Assembly: GCF_000519205.1 (NCBI RefSeq)
Contig: NZ_JAFB01000014.1
Location: 186,001 to 250,000 of the forward strand
From: Amycolatopsis taiwanensis DSM 45107
GTDB lineage: Bacteria > Actinomycetota > Actinomycetes > Mycobacteriales > Pseudonocardiaceae
Reading direction: 5' to 3'
DNA: 64,000 nt
Shown: piece after piece, positions 8,341-16,362 of the stretch
How positions within the stretch are numbered: the first letter of the stretch is position 1
Layout: every line of letters starts with the position of its first letter
Translations under genes and position numbers: made by a program
Notes under the pieces: generated by a model
Databases searched by the model: none
What the model was told of the DNA's origin: nothing
What the model saw: only the letters and a program-made list of their open reading frames with translations

Positions 8341-9993
8341 GTGAGCCTGCCGATTCTGCTGACCGTTGACGACGATCCCGCCGTCTCGCGGTCGGTCGCC
8401 CGTGACCTTCGCCGCCGCTACGGCCAGGAGTACCGCGTCGTGCGTGCCGGCTCCGGCGCGGATGCCCTCGACGCGCTGCGTGAGATCAAGCTGCGGGGCG
8501 AGGCCGTCGCGGCGATCCTCGCCGACTACCGGATGCCGCAGATGGACGGCATCGAGTTCCTGGAACAGGCCATGGACCTCTTCCCCGACGCGCGCCGCGC
8601 GCTGCTGACCGCCTATGCCGACACCGACGCCGCCATCCAGGCGATCAACGTGGTGGACGTCGACCACTACCTGCTCAAACCGTGGGACCCGCCGGACGAG
8701 AAGCTCTACCCGGTCATCGACCAGCTGGTCGAGGCGTGGCGCACCGCGCCACGGAGCGCGGTCGAGCAGACCAAGGTGATCGGGCATCGCTGGTCCGCGC
8801 CGTCCTACCGGGTCCGCGACTTCCTGGCCCGCAACTCCGTGCCCTACCGCTGGTATTCGGTCGACGAGCCGGAAGCCGGCCGGCTGCTGGACGCCGCGGA
8901 CGCCACCAGTGACGAGATCCCCGTGCTCATCACGCCCGAGGGCGCGGTGCTCCGGAAGCCGGACGGCGCGGAGATCGCCGACGCGGTCGGCCTGTCCACG
9001 CGCCCCGCGGAGTCCTTCTACGACGTGATCGTCGTCGGCGGTGGGCCGGCCGGCCTGGGTGCCGCCGTCTATGCCGCCTCCGAGGGCCTGCGCACGGTGC
9101 TCGTCGAGCGGAAGGCGACCGGCGGTCAGGCCGGCCAGAGCTCGCGGATCGAGAACTATCTCGGCTTCCCCGACGGGGTTTCCGGCGCGCAGCTGACCGA
9201 CCGGGCCCGGCGCCAGGCGCAGAAGTTCGGCGCCGAGGTGCTCACCACCCGCGACGTCGTCGGGCTCGAGGTGCGCGGTTCGGCGCGGGTCGTGAAGTTC
9301 GGCGACGGGACCGAACTCGCCGCGCATGCCGTCGTGCTCGCCACCGGCGTGTCGTACCGCGCGCTGGAGGCCGACGGCGTGCCCGAGCTGACCGGCCGCG
9401 GCATCTACTACGGTTCCGCCTCCACCGAGGCGGCGGCGTGCGATGGTGAGCACGTCTACATCGTCGGCGGGGCCAACTCGGCCGGGCAGGCAGCGGTGTT
9501 CTTTTCCCGGCACGCCAAGGACGTCACACTCCTGGTGCGCGGTCCCGATCTGCAAAGTTCGATGTCGCACTACCTCATCGAGCAGCTTGACGCGATCGAG
9601 AACGTGCACGTGCGCACGCACACCACGGTCGTCCGCGCGCACGGTAAGGATCATCTCGAAGCGCTGACCCTGTGCGAAAAGGGCGTGACCGAGACGGTGT
9701 TGGCCGGGCACCTGTTCGTGTTCATCGGCGCGGCCCCGCGCACCGACTGGCTCGGCGACAGCATCGTGCGCGACGACCACGGATTCGTCCGCACCGGCGT
9801 GGATCTGCTGGTGGACGGGGGACGTCCGCCCGGCTGGCCGCTCGACCGCGACCCGCTGCACCTGGAGGCGTCCGTGCCCGGGGTGTTCGTGGCCGGCGAC
9901 GTGCGTTCGCAGTCGGTGAAACGCGTCGCCTCCGCGGTAGGGGAAGGAGCCATGGCCGTGACGCTCGTGCACCGTTACTTGGAGGTCCAATGA
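8341..9993 (+). CDS. Response regulator fused to thioredoxin-reductase-like flavoprotein
   Basis: 550-residue fusion. Residues 1-125 are a receiver domain with phosphorylation site D62 in ILADYRMPQMDG. A linker follows that resembles a thioredoxin-like segment (about 145-215). From about 225 there is a two-dinucleotide-fold flavoprotein: FAD site VVGGGPAGLGAA, second site IVGGANSAGQAAVFF, and FAD-end motif GVFVAGDVR. The CxxC redox pair of true thioredoxin reductases is missing; the corresponding stretch reads EAAACDGEH with a single Cys. It is therefore probably not a thioredoxin reductase but a phospho-controlled flavin oxidoreductase. It shares a transcript with the CRP-domain histidine kinase downstream, its likely phosphodonor. 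The GTG start is 57 bp from the HAIR box. This domain fusion is known in actinobacteria; its function is not clear to me. Confidence 0.9.
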   Translation: MSLPILLTVDDDPAVSRSVARDLRRRYGQEYRVVRAGSGADALDALREIKLRGEAVAAILADYRMPQMDGIEFLEQAMDLFPDARRALLTAYADTDAAIQAINVVDVDHYLLKPWDPPDEKLYPVIDQLVEAWRTAPRSAVEQTKVIGHRWSAPSYRVRDFLARNSVPYRWYSVDEPEAGRLLDAADATSDEIPVLITPEGAVLRKPDGAEIADAVGLSTRPAESFYDVIVVGGGPAGLGAAVYAASEGLRTVLVERKATGGQAGQSSRIENYLGFPDGVSGAQLTDRARRQAQKFGAEVLTTRDVVGLEVRGSARVVKFGDGTELAAHAVVLATGVSYRALEADGVPELTGRGIYYGSASTEAAACDGEHVYIVGGANSAGQAAVFFSRHAKDVTLLVRGPDLQSSMSHYLIEQLDAIENVHVRTHTTVVRAHGKDHLEALTLCEKGVTETVLAGHLFVFIGAAPRTDWLGDSIVRDDHGFVRTGVDLLVDGGRPPGWPLDRDPLHLEASVPGVFVAGDVRSQSVKRVASAVGEGAMAVTLVHRYLEVQ

Positions 9994-10067
9994 GTGACAA
10001 TGGCGGAGCCCCACTCGTTGGGACCGACCGGGTGCGGGTGTCCCGCAAGGCACTGGAGGTCCAATGA
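9990..10067 (+). CDS. Mini-cistron 1 of tandem repeat (25 codons)
   Basis: A complete small frame, MSDNGGAPLV...KALEVQ, preceded by GGAGGTCC and overlapping its neighbours on both sides by ATGA. Its first residues copy the start of the kinase (MSDNGA) and its last four (LEVQ) copy the end of the upstream fusion protein. If translated, it would be a 25-residue peptide or simply a coupling device that passes ribosomes on. Confidence 0.5.
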   Translation: MSDNGGAPLVGTDRVRVSRKALEVQ

Positions 10068-10141
10068 GTGACAATGGCGGAGCCCCACTCGTTGGGACCG
10101 ACCGGGTGCGGGTGTCCCGCAAGGCACTGGAGGTCCAATGA
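10064..10141 (+). CDS. Mini-cistron 2 of tandem repeat (25 codons)
   Basis: Identical in sequence to mini-cistron 1 but shifted by 74 bp, so in a different frame. Its ATG overlaps the stop of mini-cistron 1, and its stop overlaps the ATG of the kinase at 10138. Perfect identity of both copies points to a recent duplication or to selection for the repeat. Confidence 0.5.
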   Translation: MSDNGGAPLVGTDRVRVSRKALEVQ

Positions 10142-11586
10142 GTGACAACGGGGCGAACAACAACATCGAGCCCGAGCTTTCGCGCGGGTTCCTGCGCGGC
10201 CTCTTCCTGTTCGAAAGTCTCGACGACGACCAGCTCGACTGGATCCTGGCGCATGCCAAGGTGGAGCACTACCCGGCGGGCACCACGGTGATCACCGAGG
10301 GCGAACCGGCGACCTGCTTCTACGTGCTGCTCTCCGGCGCATTGCGGATGACCCAGACGGTCAGCGGCGCCGAGGTGGAGACGACGCGCAGCGACCAGCG
10401 GGGCGCCTACTGCGGCGCGACGCGGTTCTTCTACGGCCAGAACCAGGAACGGTACACGGCGTCGGTGCACACCCTCAGCGACCTGACCTTCCTGACCCTG
10501 CCCGCGGCGGAGTTCGCGGACCGGTTCCGCACCTGGTTCCCGATGGCCACGCACCTGCTCGAAGGCCAGTTCCTGGGATTTCGCAACGCTGACGCGCTGA
10601 TCGGCTCGCGCCGTCGCCTGCTCGCGCTCGGCGAGCTTTCCGCCGGGCTCACGCACGAGCTGAACAATCCGGCCGCCGCGGCGGTGCGGGCGACCGCCGG
10701 GCTGCGCGAGCGGGTCGGCGGGATGCGGCAGAAACTGGCCGTGCTCGCCAAGAAGGAGATCGAGCCGGACCTGCTGGTGCAGCTGCTCAACATCCAGGAC
10801 CACATGGTCAGCAGCGTCCGGAAGGCGCCGGCGCTGACCGCGATGCAGCAGTCCGATCGCGAGGACGAGGTCACCGACTGGCTCGAAGACCACGACATCC
10901 CACAGGGCTGGGACCTGGCGCCGATCTTCGTCTCCGCGGGCCTGACCGTCGACGACCTGGAAGACGTGTTGGGCCGGGTGGGCGACGAGTTCATCGACGG
11001 CGCGGTGCGCTGGATCGCCTACGCGCTCGAGACCGAGATGCTGATGCAGGAGATCGAGGACTCCACCAACCGGATCACCGCGCTGGTGAGCGCGGCCAAG
11101 CAGTATTCGCAGATGGACCGGGCGCCGCACCAGTGGATCGACGTGCATGACGGCCTCGACTCCACGCTGGTCATGCTCGCCAGCAAGATCGGCTCGGAGA
11201 TCAGCGTCGTGCGTGACTTCGACCGATCGTTGCCGGCCGTGCCGGCTTATGCGGGCGAACTGAACCAGGTGTGGACGAACCTCATCGACAACGCGGTCGG
11301 CGCGATGAACGGCAGGGGCACGCTGACCGTGCGAACCGCACCGGGAGACGGCCATGTCATGGTCGAGATCGGCGACACCGGGCCGGGTATCCCGGCCGAG
11401 AACCGGCAACGGATCTTCGAACCGTTCTTCACCACCAAACCGGTGGGTGAGGGCACTGGGCTCGGACTGGACATCTCGTGGCGGATCGTGGTCGACCGGC
11501 ACGGCGGCGACCTGCGGGTCGAGTCCGAACCGGGGAACACGCGGTTCCAGGTCCTGCTCCCGCTGACCGAGCAGCCTCAGACCTGA
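10138..11586 (+). CDS. Soluble histidine kinase with N-terminal cyclic-nucleotide-binding (CRP-like) domain
   Basis: 482 residues. The N-terminal cNMP-binding fold (about 18-140; FLFESLDDDQLDWI, AGTTVITEGEPATCFYVLLSG) is followed by a kinase core: phospho-accepting His173 in SAGLTHELNNPAAAA, N-box NQVWTNLIDNAVGAM, G1 box IGDTGPGIP, G2 box GTGLGLDISWRIV. There are no membrane segments, so it senses an internal ligand. This class usually pairs with the response-regulator/oxidoreductase fusion encoded immediately upstream, and the genes are linked here through two overlapping mini-cistrons. Confidence 0.93.
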   Translation: MSDNGANNNIEPELSRGFLRGLFLFESLDDDQLDWILAHAKVEHYPAGTTVITEGEPATCFYVLLSGALRMTQTVSGAEVETTRSDQRGAYCGATRFFYGQNQERYTASVHTLSDLTFLTLPAAEFADRFRTWFPMATHLLEGQFLGFRNADALIGSRRRLLALGELSAGLTHELNNPAAAAVRATAGLRERVGGMRQKLAVLAKKEIEPDLLVQLLNIQDHMVSSVRKAPALTAMQQSDREDEVTDWLEDHDIPQGWDLAPIFVSAGLTVDDLEDVLGRVGDEFIDGAVRWIAYALETEMLMQEIEDSTNRITALVSAAKQYSQMDRAPHQWIDVHDGLDSTLVMLASKIGSEISVVRDFDRSLPAVPAYAGELNQVWTNLIDNAVGAMNGRGTLTVRTAPGDGHVMVEIGDTGPGIPAENRQRIFEPFFTTKPVGEGTGLGLDISWRIVVDRHGGDLRVESEPGNTRFQVLLPLTEQPQT

Positions 11587-11619
11587 CCGGCGCCCCGGTC
11601 CGCTGCTGACAACGACGTG

Positions 11620-11657
11620 TTGACGACCATTTTCCCTGATATGGGATATCCTCTCGG
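11620..11657 (+). promoter_or_regulatory. Promoter with GGATATCC operator upstream of XRE/cupin gene
   Basis: TTGACG (11620-11625) is a good -35 element; GGATAT (11644-11649) at 18 bp spacing serves as -10. The same place is a palindrome, GGATATCC (11644-11651), flanked by repeated GATAT words (GATATG at 11639, GGATATG at 11656), only a few bases before the ATG at 11660. This looks like an autoregulatory operator over the promoter. Confidence 0.5.
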
Positions 11658-11659
11658 AT

Positions 11660-12241
11660 ATGAGTCAGACCTCGAATCTGGACGTCGTTGAGCTCGAGAC
11701 GCGCCTGGCTGCCCGGCTGGCGAAGTTGCGGGCCGAGCACGGGTGGTCGCTGGACGAACTGGCACAGCACTCCGGTGTCAGCCGTTCGACGTTGTCGCGG
11801 TTGGAGCGCAGAGAGATCAGCCCGACGACGGCGGTGTTGAGCCGGCTGTGCGCGGCGTACCGCCGGACGATGTCACAACTGCTGGCGGAGGTGGAGCCCG
11901 AGCCGCCGCAGTTGGTCACGGCTGACCAGCAGGCGGTGTGGCGGGACGAGTCGGCCGGGTTCCTTCGGCGGTCGGTGTCCCCACCGCATCCGGGGATGCG
12001 CGGCGAACTGGTCGAGGCCGTTCTCCAGCCCGGTGCCGACCTGTCCTATGACGAACCGCCGATTCCAGGACTGGAACATCACATCTGGGTCCTGGCCGGT
12101 GTGCTGGAGGTGACCATCGACGGTCGCCGGCGAGAGGTTCGGCCGGGGGACTGTCTGCGGTACCGGTTGTGGGGTCCCGCCCGGTTTCGCTGTCACGGGG
12201 ACGAGCCGGTCCGCTACCTGCTGATGACGGTGCTCCCGTGA
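11660..12241 (+). CDS. XRE-family regulator with cupin domain
   Basis: 193-residue regulator with helix-turn-helix at about 18-75 (SLDELAQHSGVSRSTLSRLERREISPTT is the family hallmark) and a cupin sensor at about 115-190 (GLEHHIWVLAGVLEVTIDG, VRPGDCLRYRLWGP). It is followed directly by an acetyltransferase gene, so the two form a two-gene unit often seen for small-molecule detoxification or modification. Autoregulation is suggested by the palindrome over its promoter. Confidence 0.92.
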   Translation: MSQTSNLDVVELETRLAARLAKLRAEHGWSLDELAQHSGVSRSTLSRLERREISPTTAVLSRLCAAYRRTMSQLLAEVEPEPPQLVTADQQAVWRDESAGFLRRSVSPPHPGMRGELVEAVLQPGADLSYDEPPIPGLEHHIWVLAGVLEVTIDGRRREVRPGDCLRYRLWGPARFRCHGDEPVRYLLMTVLP

Positions 12242-12264
12242 ATGACCGGACAGAGGTTCACCGA

Positions 12265-12720
12265 ATGGAGATCGTGCGAGACGATCTGTCCGGTGGGGCG
12301 ATCATCGAGTTGCTTCGCAGCCATGTCGAGGAGATGCGGGCGATCACGCCGCCGGAAAGCGTGCACGCGCTCGATCTCGACGAACTCCGTAAGCCGGAGG
12401 TCACGTTCTGGTCGGTCCTGGATGGCGGCGTGCCGGTTGGCTGTGGTGCGATCAAGATGCTCGACGCCGAGCACGCCGAACTGAAGTCGATGCGTACCGC
12501 GCCGGCGCGCAAACGGACCGGCGTCGGGTCCCTTCTGCTGGCGCACATCATTACCGAGGCCAGGGCCATGGGTATTGTCCGGTTGAGCCTGGAAACCGGC
12601 GCCGCCGATTTCTTCGCGCCGGCTCGGAAACTGTACGGGAAGTTCGGCTTCGCGCCTTGTGAACCCTTCGCCGACTATCGCCCGGACCCGCACAGTGTGT
12701 TCATGACAAAAATGATCTGA
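12265..12720 (+). CDS. GNAT-family N-acetyltransferase
   Basis: 151-residue GNAT acetyltransferase. The acetyl-CoA-binding motif A is ELKSMRTAPARKRTGVGSLLLAHI (R/Q-x-x-G-x-G/A variant RKRTGVG), followed by LSLETG and the C-terminal YGKFGFAPCEPF. The conserved ESVHALDLDELRKPEVTFW block places it in a common actinobacterial branch. I chose the ATG at 12265, preceded by AGAGG. A GTG at 12238 overlapping the previous stop (GTGA) is also possible and would add 9 residues. The substrate is unknown; control by the upstream XRE regulator is likely. Confidence 0.88.
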   Translation: MEIVRDDLSGGAIIELLRSHVEEMRAITPPESVHALDLDELRKPEVTFWSVLDGGVPVGCGAIKMLDAEHAELKSMRTAPARKRTGVGSLLLAHIITEARAMGIVRLSLETGAADFFAPARKLYGKFGFAPCEPFADYRPDPHSVFMTKMI

Positions 12721-12792
12721 CTCCGCCTGCTTAGCCGTCGGATGTGAGCGATGGCACTGTGAACAGCCAGAACCGCGGGTTACCGTTCCGAC

Positions 12793-13347
12793 GTGCCTTC
12801 ACGCCCTGGCCTGCCTGCCGCCGACATCGCCCGAACCGTCGTCTTCGCGGCGTTCATCGCGGTGCTCGGCCTCTTCCCCGGCATCTACATCGGCGGCTCC
12901 GGGGTGCCGATCGTGGTGCAGAACGTCGGGCCGCTGCTCGCTGGCGGGATCCTCGGCGCGCGGCGGGGTACCGCGGCCGTCGTGCTGTTCCTGGCGTTGA
13001 CGGCGATCGGTTTGCCGTTGCTGTCCGGCGGTCGCGGCGGGGTCGGCGCCTTCCTCGGCCCGAGTGGCGGGTTCCTGTTCGGCTGGATCGTCTCCGCCCT
13101 GGTCGTCGGCCTGCTCGTGGCGCGGGTGGAGCGGCCGCGGCTGGTCCTGCTGTTGCCGGCCTGCCTCGCCGGACTGCTCGCCGACTACGCCGTCGGCGTC
13201 CCGTGGCTCGCCGCCTACAACGGTGACCTGCGGGCGGCGGCCGTACAGTCGCTGGTGTTCGTACCGGGTGATCTGGCGAAGGTGGTCATCGCTTCGCTGA
13301 TCGTCGTCGTGGTGCGACGCGGAATGACGGTGAACCGGGCGAGGTGA
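12793..13347 (+). CDS. bioY: BioY biotin transporter, ECF substrate-binding (S) component
   Basis: 184-residue membrane protein with about six membrane segments. The BioY pattern is clear: FAAFIAVLGLFPGIYI, GVPIVVQNVGPLLAGGILG, GLPLLSGGRGGVGAFLGPSGGFLFGW, and FVPGDLAKVVIA near the end. BioY captures biotin and works with an ATPase (BioM) and a transmembrane coupling protein (BioN), both encoded at the end of this operon. The GTG start is the first sensible one. It overlaps the next gene by GTGA. Confidence 0.95.
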   Translation: MPSRPGLPAADIARTVVFAAFIAVLGLFPGIYIGGSGVPIVVQNVGPLLAGGILGARRGTAAVVLFLALTAIGLPLLSGGRGGVGAFLGPSGGFLFGWIVSALVVGLLVARVERPRLVLLLPACLAGLLADYAVGVPWLAAYNGDLRAAAVQSLVFVPGDLAKVVIASLIVVVVRRGMTVNRAR

Positions 13348-14594
13348 GGCCCGGGCGGAGAGGAAGGGCAAGACTCGAGGTGATCGCCGACGGCACGATG
13401 TTGGCGCGGGCTCATGGTGCCGCCCGTGAACTCGCCGCGCGAGGGGTGGTCGAGGGGGCACGGGTCGCCATCGACTCGGCCGACGCCCCGGATGTGCTCG
13501 CCTGGTTTCTGGGCGCCGACCTGCTCGGTGCGGCGACGTTGGTGATCGAACCCTCATGGACCCCGCGTGAGCGCGAGGCGGTGCTCGCCGACGCGCGCCC
13601 GGACGTCGTGGTGTCCGGCAGCCCCCGGCCCACTGCGGAGAGCGTGCCACGAGCCGGCGACGAGGACACCGACTTCTACCTGCCCACCACGTCCGGCAGC
13701 AGCGGCCGGCCGAAGGTGCTGACCCGCACGCGCGGCTCGTGGTCGCGCAGTTTCGCCGCCCTCGGGCGCTTCCCGCATGCCGGCCCAGTGTTGGTGCCCG
13801 GACCGCTCAGCTCGTCGCTGTTCCTGTTCGGCGCGCTGCACGCGCTGTGGGCCGGACAGGAGCCGAGGCTGCGGCCCCGGTTCGAGCCCGAGACGGCCTG
13901 CGCGGAGGTGACCGCCGCGCACCTGGTTCCCGCGATGCTGGCGCGGCTGCTCGCCGTGCTGGAACGCCGGCCCGACCTGAGAGAGAGCTGCGTGCTGCGG
14001 ACCGTCGTGTGCGGCGGCGCACACGTCGGCGAGGAACTGCGTGCGCAGTGCTCGCGCTTGCTCCCGCGCACCGAACTGATCGAGTACTACGGCTCCGCCG
14101 AGCATTCGCTGATCGCCATCCGCCGTGGCGAGGGTGGCTTGCGTACGGTGCCGGGCGTCGAGATCGACGTCCGCGAAGGCGCGCTGTGGGTCCGTTCACC
14201 GTTGAGCTTCCGCGGTTACCTCCGGCGAGGCGCGCTCGACCCCGCACCCGAATGGTCCACTGTGGACGACTTGGTCCGGGTGGACGACACGGGTGCACTG
14301 GAAGTACTCGGGCGGGCCGGCGCCATGGTGTCCTGCGGCGGCAAGCTGGTCGCCGCCGAGGAGGTCGAGTCGGTGCTGCGCCGGGTTCAGGGGGTGGTGG
14401 ACGTGCTGGTCACCGGCACGCCGCATCCGACCCTCGGCTCGGTCGTGACGGCCATCGTGGAGGGTTCCCCCGAACTGCGTGACCTCCGGGCGGCGGCGCG
14501 CTCCGGCCTCGAACCGGGCAAACGGCCGCGGCGCTGGGTCATGACGGACGCCCTGCCCCGTACCGCGTCGGGCAAGCTGCGCAGGTCGCTGTGA
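13344..14594 (+). CDS. AMP-forming acyl-CoA synthetase-like ligase in the biotin-transport operon
   Basis: 416-residue member of the adenylate-forming (ANL) superfamily, shorter than usual fatty-acid ligases (500+). The phosphate-binding loop is TTSGSSGRPK (about 115-124), followed by VVCGGAHVGEEL, the A5 motif EYYGSAEHSLIA, and the C-terminal catalytic lysine in PRTASGKLRRSL (K411). It starts with a GTG that overlaps the bioY stop and ends overlapping the thiolase start. An acyl-CoA ligase plus thiolase inside a bioYMN operon suggests CoA-thioester chemistry linked to biotin or its pimeloyl precursor; this is inference only. Confidence 0.88.
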   Translation: MRPGRRGRARLEVIADGTMLARAHGAARELAARGVVEGARVAIDSADAPDVLAWFLGADLLGAATLVIEPSWTPREREAVLADARPDVVVSGSPRPTAESVPRAGDEDTDFYLPTTSGSSGRPKVLTRTRGSWSRSFAALGRFPHAGPVLVPGPLSSSLFLFGALHALWAGQEPRLRPRFEPETACAEVTAAHLVPAMLARLLAVLERRPDLRESCVLRTVVCGGAHVGEELRAQCSRLLPRTELIEYYGSAEHSLIAIRRGEGGLRTVPGVEIDVREGALWVRSPLSFRGYLRRGALDPAPEWSTVDDLVRVDDTGALEVLGRAGAMVSCGGKLVAAEEVESVLRRVQGVVDVLVTGTPHPTLGSVVTAIVEGSPELRDLRAAARSGLEPGKRPRRWVMTDALPRTASGKLRRSL

Positions 14595-15691
14595 ACCGGA
14601 CACCGGTCGTCGTCGCGGCGCGGCGCACACCCATCGGCAACGCGGGTGGAGCACTGCGTCGGTACACAGTGGACGAACTGGCTGCGCCGGTGCTGCGCGC
14701 CGTGCTGGACGGCGCCGGATTGGACACAGTGGACGATGTAGTGCTGGGAAACGTGTTCGGACCCGGGGGAAATCCGGCTCGCGTGGCGGCGCTGCGCGCT
14801 GGACTGGGGGAGTCCGTGCCTGGGGTGACCGTCGACCGGCAGTGCGCGAGCGGGCTGGCCGCGATCGTCATGGCGGCCACGATGATCCGCGCGGGCGAGG
14901 GTGAGGCGTACCTGGCCGGCGGCGTGGAAAGCGCTTCCACCGCGCCCTACCGTGCTTGGCGTACCGAGCCGCCGGCCTGGTACACGCGGGCGCCGTTCGC
15001 GCCGAAGGACATCGGCGACCCGGAGATGGGCGAGGCCGCCGATCTCGTCGCGGCCGAAGCGGGCATTTCCCGGGAACGCCAGGACTCCTTCGCCGCGCGC
15101 AGCCACGCCAGGGCCGTGGAAGCCCAGCGCCAGGGCCGGTTCGACGCCGAACTCGTGCCGCTGGCCGGCACCGATCACGACGAGCGGCCACGCAAGAACT
15201 TCACCGCGGCCCGCCTGGCTCGGTTCCCGCCGGCCTTCACCCCGGACGGCACCACCACCGCGGCGAACTCGTGCGGAATCAACGACGGCGCGGCGGTCGT
15301 GCTGGTGGTCAGCGAGGACGTCCGGCGCACGCTCGGGCTGCCGGGACTGCGGCTCGTGGCCTCGGCGACCTCGGCGCTCGACCCGAACCGCTTGGGGCTG
15401 GGGGCGGTCCCCGCGATGCGGAAAGTCCTCGACCGCACACCCGACGTGGTCGAATTCAATGAGGCATTTGCGGGTCAGACGCTGGCGTGCCTGGACGCGG
15501 TGGGCATCGACGAGCACGTCGTGAGCCCCGATGGCGGCGCCATTGCGCTCGGGCACCCGTGGGGCGCCTCCGGCGCGGTGCTGGTGGTGCGATTGTTCAG
15601 CTCGCTCGTGGGCACCGGTGGCTGCGGGCTGGCCGCGCTGTCCGCGGCCGGCGGCGTGGGTGTGGCGACACTGTGGGAGGCGGTCGCGTGA
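14591..15691 (+). CDS. Thiolase-family protein with second catalytic Cys replaced by Ser
   Basis: 366-residue thiolase fold. The nucleophilic cysteine C85 is present (VDRQCASGL), as are NEAFA and the His in GHPWGASG. The usual C-terminal CxGGGxG block reads SAAGGVG (S351-G357), so the second cysteine, the acid/base in acetyl-CoA acetyltransferases, is Ser. The protein is also about 25 residues shorter than standard thiolases. It may therefore only bind or hydrolyse acyl-CoA, or run the reaction in one direction. Overlaps on both sides (GTGA) place it firmly in the bioY-bioN operon. Confidence 0.9.
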   Translation: MNRTPVVVAARRTPIGNAGGALRRYTVDELAAPVLRAVLDGAGLDTVDDVVLGNVFGPGGNPARVAALRAGLGESVPGVTVDRQCASGLAAIVMAATMIRAGEGEAYLAGGVESASTAPYRAWRTEPPAWYTRAPFAPKDIGDPEMGEAADLVAAEAGISRERQDSFAARSHARAVEAQRQGRFDAELVPLAGTDHDERPRKNFTAARLARFPPAFTPDGTTTAANSCGINDGAAVVLVVSEDVRRTLGLPGLRLVASATSALDPNRLGLGAVPAMRKVLDRTPDVVEFNEAFAGQTLACLDAVGIDEHVVSPDGGAIALGHPWGASGAVLVVRLFSSLVGTGGCGLAALSAAGGVGVATLWEAVA

Positions 15692-16362
15692 TCGAGTTCG
15701 AGCAGGTGGGGCACCACTACGGCGATCGGACGGTACTGTCCGATGTGGACCTCTCGCTGCCGCAGCGGCGGGTCGCGTTCGTCGGTGCCAACGGTTCCGG
15801 CAAGTCCACCCTCGCCAGGACGATCAACGGCCTGGTGCTCCCCACCGCCGGACGGGTACTTGTGGACGGGCGCGATCCGAGCCGCAACGGCCGCGAGGTC
15901 CGGCAGCGGGTCGGTTTCCTGTTCACCAATCCCGACAGCCAGATCGTGATGCCCACCGCCGGTGAGGACGTCGCGTTTTCCTTGCGCCGCACCGGTCTCA
16001 ACGCGAAGGAGCGCGCCCGGCGCGCCGCCGAGGTGCTCGCCGAGCATGGGCTCGACGGCTACGCCGACCATCCCGCGCACCAACTGTCCGGCGGGCAGAA
16101 GCAACTGCTGGCGCTGTGCTCGATGCTGGTGCTGGAGCCCGACGTGCTGGTCTGCGACGAGCCGACGACCCTGCTGGACCTGCGCAACACGCGCCGGTTC
16201 GTCGAGCTGCTCGGGCGGCTGCCGCAGCAGGTCGTGCTCGTCACGCACGATCTGGACCTGCTCGGCGGCTTCGACCGGGTGATCGTGCTCGACCGGGGGC
16301 GGGTGGTCGCCGACGACGAGCCCGAGCCCGCCATCCGGTTCTATCGGAAGCTCGCCGAATGA
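15688..16362 (+). CDS. bioM: ECF transporter ATPase (BioM)
   Basis: 224-residue ABC ATPase starting at the GTG that overlaps the thiolase stop. Walker A is GANGSGKST (33-41), the Q-loop region is FTNPDSQIVMPTAGEDVAF (typical of ECF/cobalt-type ATPases), the signature is LSGGQKQ, Walker B is VLVCDEPTTLLD, and the switch His is in VLVTHDLD. It powers biotin uptake with BioY and BioN. The frame is open further upstream but that part lies inside the thiolase gene. Confidence 0.94.
   Translation: MIEFEQVGHHYGDRTVLSDVDLSLPQRRVAFVGANGSGKSTLARTINGLVLPTAGRVLVDGRDPSRNGREVRQRVGFLFTNPDSQIVMPTAGEDVAFSLRRTGLNAKERARRAAEVLAEHGLDGYADHPAHQLSGGQKQLLALCSMLVLEPDVLVCDEPTTLLDLRNTRRFVELLGRLPQQVVLVTHDLDLLGGFDRVIVLDRGRVVADDEPEPAIRFYRKLAE

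Larger units (their letters stand above)
9981..10149 (+). repeat. 74-bp tandem repeat carrying its own Shine-Dalgarno, start and stop
   Basis: Two exact 74-bp units (9990-10063 and 10064-10137), followed by the first part of a third at the kinase start. Each unit begins ATGAGTGACAA and ends with GGAGGTCCA, the ribosome-binding site of the next. The stretch just before the first unit (GGAGGTCCA, 9981-9989) is the same, so the repeat duplicates the exact intergenic junction of the two genes. 74 is not a multiple of three, so each copy restarts translation in a new frame. Confidence 0.95.

Noticed and set aside
8335-11502. Leftward frame of 1,055 codons
   Set aside because: It is the antisense shadow of the response-regulator fusion, the 74-bp repeats and the kinase; no domains, and the opposite strand has clear families.
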